DNA from: Chryseobacterium taeanense
GTDB lineage: Bacteria > Bacteroidota > Bacteroidia > Flavobacteriales > Weeksellaceae
Assembly (NCBI RefSeq): GCF_900099685.1
Contig: NZ_FNDW01000003.1
Coordinates: forward strand, 124,001-188,000
Direction: 5' to 3'
DNA: 64,000 bases
A model generated the notes under the pieces. The model did not search any database. It saw nothing but the letters and a program-made list of their open reading frames with translations, and was not told the origin of the DNA. The translations under genes were made by a program, and so were the position numbers. Positions 1 through 9,983 of the stretch are shown in pieces (within the stretch, counting starts at the first letter, position 1; each line of letters opens with the position of its first letter).

Positions 1-2
1 CC

Positions 3-1862
3 CCAAAACTATACGGAGCTCCATACACTGGAAATACGTATTTTAAAGATGGGATCAATGATTATATTATCTACGGAAGCAATACTGTAAATCCTGAAAA
101 AGAAGGCACAAAAGCCTCATTCTTGCTGGATGATATAATCGAAGCAGGAAGCTCAAAATCTTTTGATTTCAGGCTTTCTCCTGATGAGCTTGATGACCCG
201 TTTGAAAATTTTGATGCTATTTTCAATGAAAGAATTGCAGAGGCAGATGAGTTTTATAATGAAATTCAGAATGATGTGGTGAATGAGGATGAAAGAAATG
301 TACAGCGACAGGCTTTTGCAGGATTATTATGGAATAAGCAGTTTTATCATTATAATGTAGGAAAATGGTTGAAAGGAGATCCTAATTTTGAAGCTCCCAG
401 AGATTTTAATAATTACGTACGAAATACAGAGTGGAATCATCTCCACAATAAAGACATCATATCCATGCCAGACAAATGGGAATATCCTTGGTATGCGACC
501 TGGGATCTGGCCTTTCATTGTGTTCCTTTTGCTATTATTGATGCAGATTTTGCCAAAAACCAGCTGCTTTTGCTTACCAAAGAATGGTATATGCATCCGA
601 ACGGACAAATGCCGGCTTACGAATGGAATTTGAGCGATGTAAATCCTCCCGTTCACGCATGGTCATGCTTCAGGGTCTTTAAAATTGATGAAAAGCAGAA
701 TGGGAAACCCGATCTTTTATTTTTAGAAAAAGTCTTCCAGAAGCTACTCCTGAATTTTACATGGTGGGTAAACCGAAAGGACAAAAACGGTAAAAATATA
801 TTTGGTGGAGGTTTCCTTGGACTTGATAATATCGGAGCTTTTGACCGTAACATGATTCTGAAAGACGGACAGCATTTAGAGCAGGCTGATGGCACAAGCT
901 GGATGGCCATGTATGCTTTAAACATGATGCGTATTGCCATGGAACTAGCTCAATATTACCAGGTTTATGAAGATATGGCCATTAAATTTTTTGAGCATTA
1001 TCTTTACATAGCCCAAGCCATGGAAAACCTGGGTGAAGGCACAAAAGGACTCTGGAATGAGGAAGACGGATTTTTTTACGATGTTCTACAACTCGGAAAC
1101 GGCGATAGTGTTTCACTGAGACTAAGAAGCATCGTTGGCCTTATTCCTATGTTTGCCGTGGAAATCATAGATCATCATCTTCTCGATAAAATGCCGAATT
1201 TTGTTGAAAGGATGGATTGGGTACTGAAAAATAAACCTGAGCTTACCAAGCTTGTGTCGCACTGGGAAGAAGAAGGACAGGGAAGAAAGCACCTGATGAG
1301 CATTCTCCGTAAAACAAGACTGACAAAGGTTCTAAGTCGTATGCTTGATGAAAAGGAATTTTTAAGTGATTACGGAATACGTGCCATGTCGAAAGTATAT
1401 GAAGAAAATCCGTTTGTATTCTCTGTACACGGAACAGAAAATGTTGTCTATTATACACCCGGAGAGAGTGACAGCCGCATGTTTGGAGGAAATAGCAACT
1501 GGAGGGGACCGATCTGGTTCCCGATCAATTTCCTGATTGTTGAAAGTTTACAAAGGTTTTATTTTTATTACGGAAACAGCCTGAAAGTTGAACTACCGAC
1601 CGGTAGTGGTGACAAGAAAAATCTTGATGAAGTGGCACAAAATATCAGCAACAGGTTATGTTCTATTTTCCTTAAAGACGAAGTAGGGCAACGACCGTTC
1701 AACGGTGGAAATGCAAAATTTAATTATGATGAAAACTTTAAAGACTACGTAACGTTCTTTGAGTATTTCCATGGTGATAACGGACGCGGAATCGGAGCCT
1801 CCCATCAGACAGGGTGGACTGCGACAGTTGCAAAACTGATGAAACCAAGATTAACATTTTAG
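3..1862 (+). CDS. MGH1-like / GH63-like glucosidase, 5'-truncated by window edge
   Basis: The reading frame is open from the left edge, so the gene starts outside the window; about 619 residues are visible. The sequence reads as a six-hairpin (alpha/alpha)6 glycosidase of the GH63/MGH1-like group. Visible features are a Trp/Tyr-rich active-site block (KWEYPWYATWDLAFH), a QMPAYEWNLSDVNPP block, an EQADGTSWMAMYALNM segment and a C-terminal HQTGWTATVAKLM ending, typical of alpha-glucan or mannosyl-oligosaccharide glucosidase-like enzymes. It probably hydrolyses a terminal sugar from an oligosaccharide. Signal peptide and substrate cannot be judged because the N-terminus is missing. A TTG codon at 123 could be read as a start, but the upstream frame continues with family-like sequence, so I do not use it. 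A terminator follows. Confidence 0.8.
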   Translation, partial: PKLYGAPYTGNTYFKDGINDYIIYGSNTVNPEKEGTKASFLLDDIIEAGSSKSFDFRLSPDELDDPFENFDAIFNERIAEADEFYNEIQNDVVNEDERNVQRQAFAGLLWNKQFYHYNVGKWLKGDPNFEAPRDFNNYVRNTEWNHLHNKDIISMPDKWEYPWYATWDLAFHCVPFAIIDADFAKNQLLLLTKEWYMHPNGQMPAYEWNLSDVNPPVHAWSCFRVFKIDEKQNGKPDLLFLEKVFQKLLLNFTWWVNRKDKNGKNIFGGGFLGLDNIGAFDRNMILKDGQHLEQADGTSWMAMYALNMMRIAMELAQYYQVYEDMAIKFFEHYLYIAQAMENLGEGTKGLWNEEDGFFYDVLQLGNGDSVSLRLRSIVGLIPMFAVEIIDHHLLDKMPNFVERMDWVLKNKPELTKLVSHWEEEGQGRKHLMSILRKTRLTKVLSRMLDEKEFLSDYGIRAMSKVYEENPFVFSVHGTENVVYYTPGESDSRMFGGNSNWRGPIWFPINFLIVESLQRFYFYYGNSLKVELPTGSGDKKNLDEVAQNISNRLCSIFLKDEVGQRPFNGGNAKFNYDENFKDYVTFFEYFHGDNGRGIGASHQTGWTATVAKLMKPRLTF

Positions 1863-1886
1863 CGATTATTCTTAAATACAATACCA

Positions 1887-1912
1887 GCCTCTCAAAAAAG
1901 AGGCTTTTTTTT
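1887..1912 (+). terminator. rho-independent terminator of the glucosidase gene
   Basis: A GCCTCT/AGAGGC stem with an A-rich loop is followed directly by eight T residues, 24 bases after the stop codon. Confidence 0.85.
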
Positions 1913-2102
1913 ATGATTAAAAGTTGAAATATTTATTATTTCAATGTAAAATCATTAATACAATAGTTAAAATCTATATAGAATTAAACAAACTACACTA
2001 TATTTAACTTATACATGAAAAATTACCATCAATTTTAAAAATATAATACTTTTTTATCAATAAAATATCTATATTAGCCGCTTAAACCTAATAATAGAAT
2101 TT

Positions 2103-3782
2103 ATGAAAGGAAAACTACTACCTCTAGCAGTCGTGGCGTTATCGACTGTATGCAATCATTACCTTAAAGCTCAGGAATATCAGCCAATGCCGGTTACAAG
2201 CGGTTACAATGCTGATGTTATCGCCAATGGTGTAGGCCCATCTGCCTCTTCTACCAACAACGATGTAGATGGCGTAAGTTATGCTTTTATCTCCCGCGAT
2301 TTTCAACTGACATCAGCCAGCACACCTTTAAATTACGGGCTTCCCATTAATGGCATCATCAATTCAGTAGTATCTTCTACTTCCGGATTATCTTATCAGA
2401 TGGGATCTTACAGTTCAAATAACAGTCTAAGGCTGGAAGCTGCCAATGATAACGGAACTTTAATTTTCTCTACACCTCTTCAGGCTATTACTGTATATAT
2501 GCTCGCAACAGGAGGAAGTGGGAGCTGCACAGTAGATGTAGATGTTAATTTTACCGACAATACTTCAGAAACCTTCTCAGGAGTGAGTATTTCCGACTGG
2601 TACGGAGGAAGCAGCTATGCAATCCAGGGAATCGGAAGGATTAATACTTCAAACGATAATCTTGAGTCCGGTTCGGGAACTAATCCGAGACTATATCAGA
2701 TTCCTTTAGCAATTAGCACAGCAAATCAATCCAAGAGCGTTCAAAGTGTAACAGTAACTAAAGTGGGAACAGGAGGAATCCCTAATATCTTCGCTTTCGC
2801 AGCAGATGCCTACAATGCCTGCGCTACGCCAACCAATATTACGGCGACAACTACCATGTCTGAAGCAACAATAAGCTGGACAGCATCTGCCAGCGCTCCG
2901 GCTTCCGGATATCAATATTATTACAGCACTTCGCCTACCCCACCGACAGCAACAACAACTCCTACAGGGAGTGTAACTTCGGGTACTTCGGTAACGCTTA
3001 ACCAATTAACGACAGGGCAAACGTATTATTTCTGGGTAAGATCCAATTGCGGAGGTTCTTCACAAAGTTTCTGGAAAATGAAAGAATTTACTCCGGGGCA
3101 AATCAGCACGACATATACAGCAGGAGATATTAATACACAGTTTAACAATTCAGGAGTTACAACGACATCTACTACAAGCTGTCCAGGAAGTTTAAGCATC
3201 AATGTTCCGACAGGATATAAAATAAAATCTACCGCTGTTTCGTACACCATGTCTACGGTTTCCAATGGGTGGATGGCCGAGCAAAGAAGCCTTTTGGTTT
3301 GTACCACGAACAACACCACGGAAGCTTCAGTAACCTCCGGATCCGGATCTTCTACAGGTACATATTCTTATAACAGAACCGGTCTTACTTTAGCGAATGA
3401 TCTTACAGGAACGGTAAACTTTGAAATGAGAGCATGGAGAACATATGGAGGATCAGACTGCAACGCAGATTACAATAAAATAGATAACAACACACTTACT
3501 GTAACGGTTACATTAGAACCATTATCTTTGGCAACAAGCGAGGTAACCGCAAAAGAAAAAGAGAGAATTGCATATCCAAATCCTTTTATTGATACATTAC
3601 ATATTGAAAAGGCTGAAAATGTGAAGAAGGCAGTTTTAACAGATCTTTCGGGAGTTGTAGTAAAAACTGTTGAAAATCCATCTTCATCACTGTTCGTGGG
3701 AGAAATAAAATCAGGAATGTATATTCTGACCTTAACAATGAAAGACGGCTCATTAAAAAGCATGAAAACAATTAAAAGATAA
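2103..3782 (+). CDS. T9SS type A sorting domain protein with fibronectin type III domain
   Basis: This 559-residue protein is probably exported by Sec and then across the outer membrane by the type IX system. An N-terminal signal peptide ends near LKAQ (residues 1-23). A fibronectin III-like domain lies at about 238-325 (ATISWTASASAP, TYYFWVRSNCGG). The last ~75 residues form a type A sorting domain: YPNPF, a hydrophobic middle with DLSGVVVKT, then GMYILTL and a basic end KTIKR. The middle (about 330-475) is Thr/Ser/Asn-rich beta sequence that I do not recognise. The protein is probably cell-surface bound or released; substrate is unknown. It stands alone, flanked by an AT-rich leader and a terminator. 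Confidence 0.88.
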   Translation: MKGKLLPLAVVALSTVCNHYLKAQEYQPMPVTSGYNADVIANGVGPSASSTNNDVDGVSYAFISRDFQLTSASTPLNYGLPINGIINSVVSSTSGLSYQMGSYSSNNSLRLEAANDNGTLIFSTPLQAITVYMLATGGSGSCTVDVDVNFTDNTSETFSGVSISDWYGGSSYAIQGIGRINTSNDNLESGSGTNPRLYQIPLAISTANQSKSVQSVTVTKVGTGGIPNIFAFAADAYNACATPTNITATTTMSEATISWTASASAPASGYQYYYSTSPTPPTATTTPTGSVTSGTSVTLNQLTTGQTYYFWVRSNCGGSSQSFWKMKEFTPGQISTTYTAGDINTQFNNSGVTTTSTTSCPGSLSINVPTGYKIKSTAVSYTMSTVSNGWMAEQRSLLVCTTNNTTEASVTSGSGSSTGTYSYNRTGLTLANDLTGTVNFEMRAWRTYGGSDCNADYNKIDNNTLTVTVTLEPLSLATSEVTAKEKERIAYPNPFIDTLHIEKAENVKKAVLTDLSGVVVKTVENPSSSLFVGEIKSGMYILTLTMKDGSLKSMKTIKR

Positions 3783-3805
3783 CACTACACTACACATTCA
3801 TACTG

Positions 3806-3836
3806 AAAACGCGGATATTTTTTTTATCCGCGTTTT
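3806..3836. terminator. bidirectional terminator between convergent genes
   Basis: A perfect 12-bp stem (AAAACGCGGATA / TATCCGCGTTTT) with a T-rich loop lies between the T9SS protein gene and the convergent OsmC gene. Both arms end in A/T runs, so it can serve both strands. Confidence 0.85.
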
Positions 3837-3857
3837 GTTTTATATGATGGGTAAAGG

Positions 3858-4283
3858 CTAAGCTTCAACCATTTCTCCGTTAACAAAAACCTCGTAGCCA
3901 ATTTCTACATTGGGTTCAAGAGTTTTAGAAACAGAGCAATATTTTTCAAAAGATAGCTGAGCTGCTTTAAAGGCTTTTTTAGGATCAATATTTCCTTCCA
4001 AAAGAAATTTTACTTTGATTGATTTAAAAGGCTTGGCATCGTCTACCGGAATTCTTTCCCCTTCCACTTCGGCTTTAAAGCCAGTGATTTCCTGTCTTTG
4101 CTTTTTGAGAATGGAAACGACATCAATTCCGCTACAGCCTGCAACTGCCATCAGGACGCTTTCCATAGGAGAAACTCCCTTTGCTCCCGGCTGGGTAGTA
4201 TTATCTAAAAGGATTGAATTTCCCTGAGAATTGGTGCATTCAAACAAAAAATCGTCATTGATTCTGTTAAGTGTTATTTTCAT
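3858..4283 (-). CDS. OsmC/Ohr family protein
   Basis: A 141-residue protein of the OsmC family, cytoplasmic thiol-dependent peroxidases. The two family cysteines are visible: Cys50 in the helix motif AVAGCSGIDVVSIL and Cys116 in SFEKYCSVSKTL. The usual lead-in GVSPMESVLMA is present. Length is normal for the family. It probably reduces organic hydroperoxides or handles similar reactive species, though this YhfA-like branch is poorly characterised and the exact substrate is unknown. It is a single-gene unit convergent with the upstream T9SS gene and separated from the DUF58 gene by an AT-rich repeat-bearing gap. Confidence 0.88.
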   Translation of the reverse strand: MKITLNRINDDFLFECTNSQGNSILLDNTTQPGAKGVSPMESVLMAVAGCSGIDVVSILKKQRQEITGFKAEVEGERIPVDDAKPFKSIKVKFLLEGNIDPKKAFKAAQLSFEKYCSVSKTLEPNVEIGYEVFVNGEMVEA

Positions 4284-4339
4284 TATTATTTATTGCTAAA
4301 TGATTAAACTTTATACTTAATACATTATGTCTAATGATT

Positions 4340-4480
4340 AATAATCTATACTTTATATATAAAACTTTATACTTAATGCTTAAAGACTTTTGCTTAAGAC
4401 TTAAACTCTAATACTTAACGCTTAAAATTTTATACTTAATGTTTAAAGACTTTTATTTAAGACTTAAAATTATATGTATT
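4340..4480. repeat. imperfect AT-rich direct repeats
   Basis: The 268-base gap between the DUF58 and OsmC genes holds no convincing gene. A unit resembling TTATACTTAATGCTTAAAGA followed by CTTTTGCTTAAGACTTAAA occurs twice (about 4371-4409 and 4432-4470), with shorter ACTTAA/GCTTAA echoes around it. Confidence 0.6.
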
Positions 4481-4551
4481 AGACCTAAAACTTTATATAT
4501 TAAACTTAAAGCACTTACTGCTTATGGCATACTGCCTGCTGCCTCTAGACA

Positions 4552-5874
4552 TTATAAAATTCCTCTTGCTTTGATCTCAAGATATTTATTAATAACATCA
4601 ATATTCAAATTTTCAGGCAATGTATATACAGTATAAATTCCGTATTTGCGTAGTTCCTGGATGATAAGTTTTTTCTCAAACTCAAATTTTTCGGCAATGA
4701 TTTCATCATAAATTTCCTGCATACTTTCAGGGTTTTTATGCATCAATGTCTGAAGCTCTGAATTTTTAAAGAAAACCACTACCAGCAAATGGTTTTTGGC
4801 AATTCCGCGAAGATACTTCATCTGTCGGTTCAGTCCGTCAAGCGTCTCAAAATTGGTAAACAGTAAAATTAAACTTCTCTGGTTTAAGGAATATTTTACG
4901 TCCTGATACAATCGGTTAAAATCACTTTCAAAAAAATCTGTTTTGATATTATAAAGCGCTTCTGAAATTTTCCGTAACTGACCCGATTTATTCTCAGCCG
5001 CAATTTTATTTTCCGTTTTTTTAGAGAAGGTCATCATTCCTGCACGATCGCCTTTCTTCAGAATAATGTGGGACAAAGCCATCGTCGCATTGATGGAATA
5101 ATCCAACAGACTTAATCCTTTGAAAGGCATTTTCATTGTCCTTCCTGTATCGATCAGCATGAAGATTCGTTGCGATTTTTCATCCTGAAACTGATTGACC
5201 ATTAATCGGTTTGTTTTGGAAGTCGCTTTCCAATTGATGGTTCTGATATCATCACCCGGAACATATTCTTTGATCTGCTCAAATTCCATCGTGTGTCCCA
5301 GCTTTCTTATTTTCTTGATTCCACCCAATAAAAACTCACTTTGAATCGCCATGAGCTCATATTTTCTCAGATGAATGAATGATGGATATGAAGCTAAATT
5401 AGCATCTTTCTGAAAATTAAATCTTTTTGAAACAAAACCAAGCAATGATGAAACATAAACATTCAGGCTTCCAAAATTGTATTCTCCTCGTTCTTTCGGC
5501 TCCAAAATGTATTGAAAAAAAGTATTCTTTCCCCGTTCAATTTCCTTTTCAATCAGGAAATCACGCTTCTGAAACTGAAACGGAATTTCATCGATTATCC
5601 TTACATGAATTTTAAAATCATAATTGTTTTTAATATCAATTTTTACAGGGTTTTCGTCTCCGTTTGATAATTTTTCAGGCAAAATCCTTTGCGCTGAAAT
5701 CCCTTTATTTTTATTAAAAATAAAAAGATAATCCACCATTACCGCAAGAAAGCAAAGCAGCAAAGTAATATGTGCCACCCACATCAGAAATGGAAAGAAA
5801 AATGCGAAGACATACAGTACTCCCACTACGATGAGCGTAAAGAAAAATCGGGTATTGATGTATAGGTTTTTCAT
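4552..5874 (-). CDS. DUF58 domain protein (VWA-like)
   Basis: A 440-residue membrane-anchored DUF58 protein. Two hydrophobic helices occupy about residues 10-50. The DUF58 hallmark follows at about 205-240: PGDDIRTINWKATSKT then FMLIDTGRTM, the latter a MIDAS-like start of a von Willebrand A-type fold. The gene lies directly downstream of a MoxR ATPase gene (73-base gap), the standard pairing in which the MoxR AAA+ protein is thought to remodel or load a VWA-type partner. Function beyond an envelope-stress or protein-assembly role in related bacteria is not established. It is last in the leftward cluster. Confidence 0.88.
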   Translation of the reverse strand: MKNLYINTRFFFTLIVVGVLYVFAFFFPFLMWVAHITLLLCFLAVMVDYLFIFNKNKGISAQRILPEKLSNGDENPVKIDIKNNYDFKIHVRIIDEIPFQFQKRDFLIEKEIERGKNTFFQYILEPKERGEYNFGSLNVYVSSLLGFVSKRFNFQKDANLASYPSFIHLRKYELMAIQSEFLLGGIKKIRKLGHTMEFEQIKEYVPGDDIRTINWKATSKTNRLMVNQFQDEKSQRIFMLIDTGRTMKMPFKGLSLLDYSINATMALSHIILKKGDRAGMMTFSKKTENKIAAENKSGQLRKISEALYNIKTDFFESDFNRLYQDVKYSLNQRSLILLFTNFETLDGLNRQMKYLRGIAKNHLLVVVFFKNSELQTLMHKNPESMQEIYDEIIAEKFEFEKKLIIQELRKYGIYTVYTLPENLNIDVINKYLEIKARGIL

Positions 5875-5947
5875 TAGCTAAATGCTATAAGCAATAGGCA
5901 GCAAGCTAAAAACTGTCAACTGACGGTTCTGAGCCAACAGCCAATTT

Positions 5948-6979
5948 CTATCTTGGTATTTCTATCCCTTCTAAAATTTGTCTGATAATTTCGTCTGCCG
6001 TAAGTCCTTCCATTTCTCTTTCAGGCGATACGATCACTCTGTGTCGCAAAACGGCATAGCTGGCTTCTTTAATATCTTCCGGAGTTACAAAATCTCTTCC
6101 TCTTAACGCGGCAAAAGCCTTAGAAGCGGTTAACAATGCCAGACTTGCACGCGGTGATGCACCCAAATACAGGAACTGATTTTCTCTTGTATTTACAATA
6201 ATCTTGGCAATATACTCCATCAGTTGAGCTTCTACGATGATTTCTTTTACCAGATGCTGATAGTTTTTTAATTGCTGCGCCGTAATAACACGATTCACCA
6301 CCTCTGTTTTATCTTCATTTTTGCTTTCGTGCTGATTTTTAATAATCGAAATTTCCTGCGCGAGGTCTGGATAACCTACATTTATTTTAAACAGAAAGCG
6401 ATCAAGCTGTGCTTCAGGAAGCCTGTACGTTCCTTCGTGCTCAATTGGATTTTGGGTTGCAACCACCAGAAAAGGCTCATCCATCGTGTAACGAGTACCA
6501 TCCATCGTAATTTGTCTTTCCTCCATTACTTCAAAAAGAGCAGCCTGGGTTTTTGCAGGGGACCTGTTGATCTCATCAATTAAAATAAAGCTTGAGAAAA
6601 TCGGACCTTTTTTAAATTCAAATTCAGAATTTTTTACGTTGAAGATAGAAGTTCCCAAAATATCGGAAGGCATAAGATCCGGTGTAAACTGAATTCTGCT
6701 GAAGCCTACGTCAATAGTTTTGGCCAGCAGCTTTGCTGTAATCGTTTTTGCCACTCCGGGAACACCTTCAATCAATACATGTCCATTAGACAGAAGCGCA
6801 GCCAAAAGATGCTCTACCATACTTTCCTGCCCTACAATCACTTTACCAATTTCGGTTTTAACTTTATCCAGGCTGGAACGAAGCTCAATCATATCAATTC
6901 TCGACTGAAACTGTTCTTCCTTTTTATCAAGGTTTATAGAAGAATGATCTTCTGTATTTTGGTTTTCAAAGTTTTCCAT
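5948..6979 (-). CDS. MoxR family AAA+ ATPase
   Basis: A 343-residue cytoplasmic AAA+ ATPase. Walker A is EGVPGVAKTITAK, Walker B is FILIDEINRSP, sensor 1 is VVATQNPIE, and the arginine-finger region LPEAQLDRFLFK is present. A C-terminal helical lid contains GASPRASLALL. This is the full MoxR pattern at normal length. MoxR proteins act as chaperone-like ATPases for VWA partners; here the neighbouring DUF58 gene is the obvious partner. It sits between the DUF4350 gene (88 bases upstream) and DUF58 and is probably cotranscribed. Confidence 0.93.
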   Translation of the reverse strand: MENFENQNTEDHSSINLDKKEEQFQSRIDMIELRSSLDKVKTEIGKVIVGQESMVEHLLAALLSNGHVLIEGVPGVAKTITAKLLAKTIDVGFSRIQFTPDLMPSDILGTSIFNVKNSEFEFKKGPIFSSFILIDEINRSPAKTQAALFEVMEERQITMDGTRYTMDEPFLVVATQNPIEHEGTYRLPEAQLDRFLFKINVGYPDLAQEISIIKNQHESKNEDKTEVVNRVITAQQLKNYQHLVKEIIVEAQLMEYIAKIIVNTRENQFLYLGASPRASLALLTASKAFAALRGRDFVTPEDIKEASYAVLRHRVIVSPEREMEGLTADEIIRQILEGIEIPR

Positions 6980-7067
6980 ATCATATAATTTAACAATTTA
7001 TCAATGTAACAGTTTACCAATTAAAGAGAATTGTTACACTGTTATACTTTTAGATTGTTACATTTTT

Positions 7068-8219
7068 TTAAATTATTTCATCAAGTAATTTATTCATTTT
7101 TGCAAGATCTTCTTTCATTACCTGTGCGTAAGGATCTTGTGCTTTTTTGATTAGCTTTATGGCTTCGTCAATCATTTCTATAGGTTTACCTGTTTTAAGA
7201 TGAAGTTTTTTGGCAAATTCTTCATCCAGATTCTGGGTATCAATCAGAAGATCCATTCTGATTTTATTCAGAAAATACTGCGCTTTTTTGGCCATCATAT
7301 CATGGAAATCTCCTTCCTGCAGATACAAATTGCCTATGCTTTTCACAAAATCTACCGACGTATTTTTTAGCGGTTCGATAATTGGGACGATTCGTTGTTT
7401 TCTCTTAGCATTAAAGAAAATAAAAAGTACAAGTCCTCCCAATAATACCCACCAGGCATATTTCAACGCCGGATTTGAGAGAATAAACCTCAGGAAAAAC
7501 TGTGAAACTTTTGCATCATTTTCTACAAACCAAACCGTTTCGCGATCATCAAGATATGAAAAAATATCCTGAGCATATTTTACATTTCCTCGTTTTAGAA
7601 GATAATAATTGCTGATGAAAAGCGGTTCGCAATGCACATAGATATTTCCCTGCCCGAATTTAATTTTAATGAAATTGGCCTGGTCGGAATTGTTTTTCTC
7701 CACGGTCTTTCCTAAAACTTCAACGCCTGGTTTTATGAAGGTAAAACCTCTTCCTGACGGAAATTTATCCAGATGAATAAAATCATTCTGATACTTTTTA
7801 TCTGTAAGTTTCAAAACATTTTTGTCTTCAAAAGAAATCTGCGAATCATAATAGCCAATGCTGTCCGAAACCTCTTTTGGCATTTCGCTCACAATAAGCA
7901 TCGCATCCGATCCTTCAGAAACCTGATCCAGAATTTTGCCCCACGATTCTGTGTCAATGTCTTCTTCTATCACCAGAATATTATGAGGTTTTTTTTCAGA
8001 CTGGTAGTAATCATAAGGTGTCTGATTTATTTTTTTAATTTTATTCTTAAAAAGTGTATTAACCTCATGGTTAAAAACATACAACCCGAAAGGTGACTTC
8101 TGATTGATATCGAAATTTTTCCTCCAGTCCGTAGTCTCCGCCTTGTTTACTTCAAATAACGCCAGAATAATCATCACGACGATGAAGATCACAGCATATA
8201 TTTTGAAAGTTTTATTCAT
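7068..8219 (-). CDS. DUF4350 domain membrane protein
   Basis: A 383-residue protein with an N-terminal membrane anchor (about residues 7-24) and a second membrane helix near 255-275 followed by a basic RKQR stop-transfer segment. The region between is probably periplasmic and matches the layout of DUF4350 proteins (GIFT-like domain), which accompany MoxR/DUF58/DUF4129 genes. The C-terminal ~100 residues are charged, helical and cytoplasmic. No catalytic motif is visible. The gene begins 8 bases after the DUF4129 gene ends, so translation is probably coupled. Confidence 0.72.
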   Translation of the reverse strand: MNKTFKIYAVIFIVVMIILALFEVNKAETTDWRKNFDINQKSPFGLYVFNHEVNTLFKNKIKKINQTPYDYYQSEKKPHNILVIEEDIDTESWGKILDQVSEGSDAMLIVSEMPKEVSDSIGYYDSQISFEDKNVLKLTDKKYQNDFIHLDKFPSGRGFTFIKPGVEVLGKTVEKNNSDQANFIKIKFGQGNIYVHCEPLFISNYYLLKRGNVKYAQDIFSYLDDRETVWFVENDAKVSQFFLRFILSNPALKYAWWVLLGGLVLFIFFNAKRKQRIVPIIEPLKNTSVDFVKSIGNLYLQEGDFHDMMAKKAQYFLNKIRMDLLIDTQNLDEEFAKKLHLKTGKPIEMIDEAIKLIKKAQDPYAQVMKEDLAKMNKLLDEII

Positions 8220-8227
8220 GATAAAAA

Positions 8228-9037
8228 TTACGGTTTAAAGGATTGATACTGGTTTTTGAATTTCTGATAACTTTCCTCAGAAATACCGAATTCTCCGTAC
8301 CATACATAATCAAAAATATATGACAGATTAAAGAATTCATCTTTAAGATTTGGCGCTTTCAGCTCGGCAACATAATCTTTATTGGTTTTTTCGGGATTCC
8401 AGATGATAAGTTTTTTATCACTTAATTTTTTTAATACAAAGAGAAACTGATAACGTACCGCCGAACGGAAATCTCCGGATCTTTCAAACTTCAGGATACT
8501 TTCAGGGAAATTGATTTCGTGGATGTTTTCATGAAGCTCTTCTTCTTTAATATCTACTTTTTTATTTTTCTTTCCAAACAGGAAATTTCCCTCCTTTCCG
8601 ATGAGATATTTAATAATAAAATAAAGCAGGAAACCGACTAAAATAATAGCAAATAACCGCACCAGAATACCGGCTATGTTTCCGGATTTTGTAAAAACCG
8701 TCTCTCCGAAAATGCTGTTCAGGATCTTCACTATTTTTGCCATGATTTTTTCCCACAAAGACATTCTTGGCTTTACCGTTGTATAGTCAAAATCTTTTTC
8801 TTTGTACCTCGACTGAATGCTGTCTTTAAATTTTTTAGGGTAAAGTGTATTTTCTGTAATCGGTTTTTGCAGTAAAACAGAATCTGCACGATACATATTT
8901 TTGTAATGCCCCGTACTCAGAGAGTCTACATAAACTTCTGCGACCGGCGGTGGCGGGTCGTCCTGAGTCTGCGCATGAATATGGCCGGCAGAAATGAAAA
9001 TCAATAAAATAAAAAAAAGTCTATTCATTAATTCCAA
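8228..9037 (-). CDS. DUF4129 domain protein
   Basis: A 269-residue protein with a signal peptide ending near HIHAQ, a proline-rich stretch (DDPPPPVAEV), and one membrane helix at about 122-145 (GILVRLFAIILVGFLLYFII). The C-terminal cytoplasmic domain (SAVRYQFLFVLKKLSDKKLI ... YVWYGEFGIS) fits DUF4129, a transglutaminase-associated helical domain. It overlaps the upstream gene by 17 bases. Function is unknown; the family regularly occurs with MoxR and DUF58. Confidence 0.75.
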   Translation of the reverse strand: MELMNRLFFILLIFISAGHIHAQTQDDPPPPVAEVYVDSLSTGHYKNMYRADSVLLQKPITENTLYPKKFKDSIQSRYKEKDFDYTTVKPRMSLWEKIMAKIVKILNSIFGETVFTKSGNIAGILVRLFAIILVGFLLYFIIKYLIGKEGNFLFGKKNKKVDIKEEELHENIHEINFPESILKFERSGDFRSAVRYQFLFVLKKLSDKKLIIWNPEKTNKDYVAELKAPNLKDEFFNLSYIFDYVWYGEFGISEESYQKFKNQYQSFKP

Positions 9038-9983
9038 TGGTGTCTATTTCTGCCAGTTCTACTTTTTGATGAAGATCTGTACGGCTGTCGTAATACATTA
9101 ACCCCGAATTGATATATAAAACATTCATCAGTAACGTTGAGATAACTGAGGAAATACCATATATAAGAAAAAACAATATACCAAAGCTTCCTACAAAAGG
9201 ATTACGCTCAAACTGCGCATCTGGGGCTGTGGTGGAAAGTTTTATAAAGAACATAATCATCGGAATAGATGAGAAAAATATGCTTACAATATAAAACAAT
9301 ATGAACATGATAAGCGTTGCACCCCAGTATTTCCAATAAGGAGACTTTTCTCTTCTGTTGGCATAAGAAAACTGTGAACGTACAGCATAACTTAATGATT
9401 CAAAAAAGCTTCTTTTACCATTGAAATAATCGTAACAGAGAAACGAAACAATATTGAAAAGGTTTGGCCCAACAAAAAGAATAAGCACAAGACCGATAAT
9501 AATAAAAATAAGGATGTATGAAATTCCAAAAATAATGGTCGCAACCGGCAGTACAAGAAAAGTCAAGCCAAAATATGTGGCAGCAACTTTTTTTCCGTTT
9601 ACTCTGAAGTCCCCAAGAATATCGTCTGTCTTAATATGAGTATTTCCTTCCGCAATTCTTTTCATATAAAAAACCGGAAACAGTAAATTAATAGTTATTA
9701 ATGCTGTAGACAGTATGAATAGCAATATGCCCGAAACAATGAATACTCCGAGATTATCATTGAAAAGCTGTTCAAAATAATAGCTCTGCCCGCTGATATT
9801 GGATCCGAAAATCGCTCCGAAGAATTCTTTATACCCGAAGACAATGACAACGACCATAAGAATCAACAGCAAACCGTTGAGAAGTAAAAAATTTTTAAAG
9901 TAATTTTTCCCGTATAATTTAAAAAAGGCGAAACTATCTGTGATAAAAGTTCCAAAATCTCTCTTTTTATAAAACTGCATCAT
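9021..9983 (-). CDS. polytopic membrane protein of the MoxR/SpoIIM cluster
   Basis: A 320-residue integral membrane protein with about six hydrophobic helices (near 30-52, 88-110, 140-180, 225-250 and 272-295). I see no catalytic motif. It resembles glycerophosphodiester-phosphodiesterase-type membrane domains or DUF4013-like proteins only in general hydropathy. It overlaps its neighbours on both sides by 17 bases, so the three genes are translationally coupled and the product probably belongs to the same membrane assembly. Function is unassigned. Confidence 0.7.
   Translation of the reverse strand: MMQFYKKRDFGTFITDSFAFFKLYGKNYFKNFLLLNGLLLILMVVVIVFGYKEFFGAIFGSNISGQSYYFEQLFNDNLGVFIVSGILLFILSTALITINLLFPVFYMKRIAEGNTHIKTDDILGDFRVNGKKVAATYFGLTFLVLPVATIIFGISYILIFIIIGLVLILFVGPNLFNIVSFLCYDYFNGKRSFFESLSYAVRSQFSYANRREKSPYWKYWGATLIMFILFYIVSIFFSSIPMIMFFIKLSTTAPDAQFERNPFVGSFGILFFLIYGISSVISTLLMNVLYINSGLMYYDSRTDLHQKVELAEIDTIGINE

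Noticed and set aside
123..125. TTG at 123 as start of the first gene
   Set aside because: The same frame is open to the window edge and reads as protein of the same character, so the true start is outside.
4439..4636. Forward 65-codon ORF in the AT-rich repeat region
   Set aside because: Composed of the ACTTAA repeats and overlapping the end of the DUF58 gene; no support.
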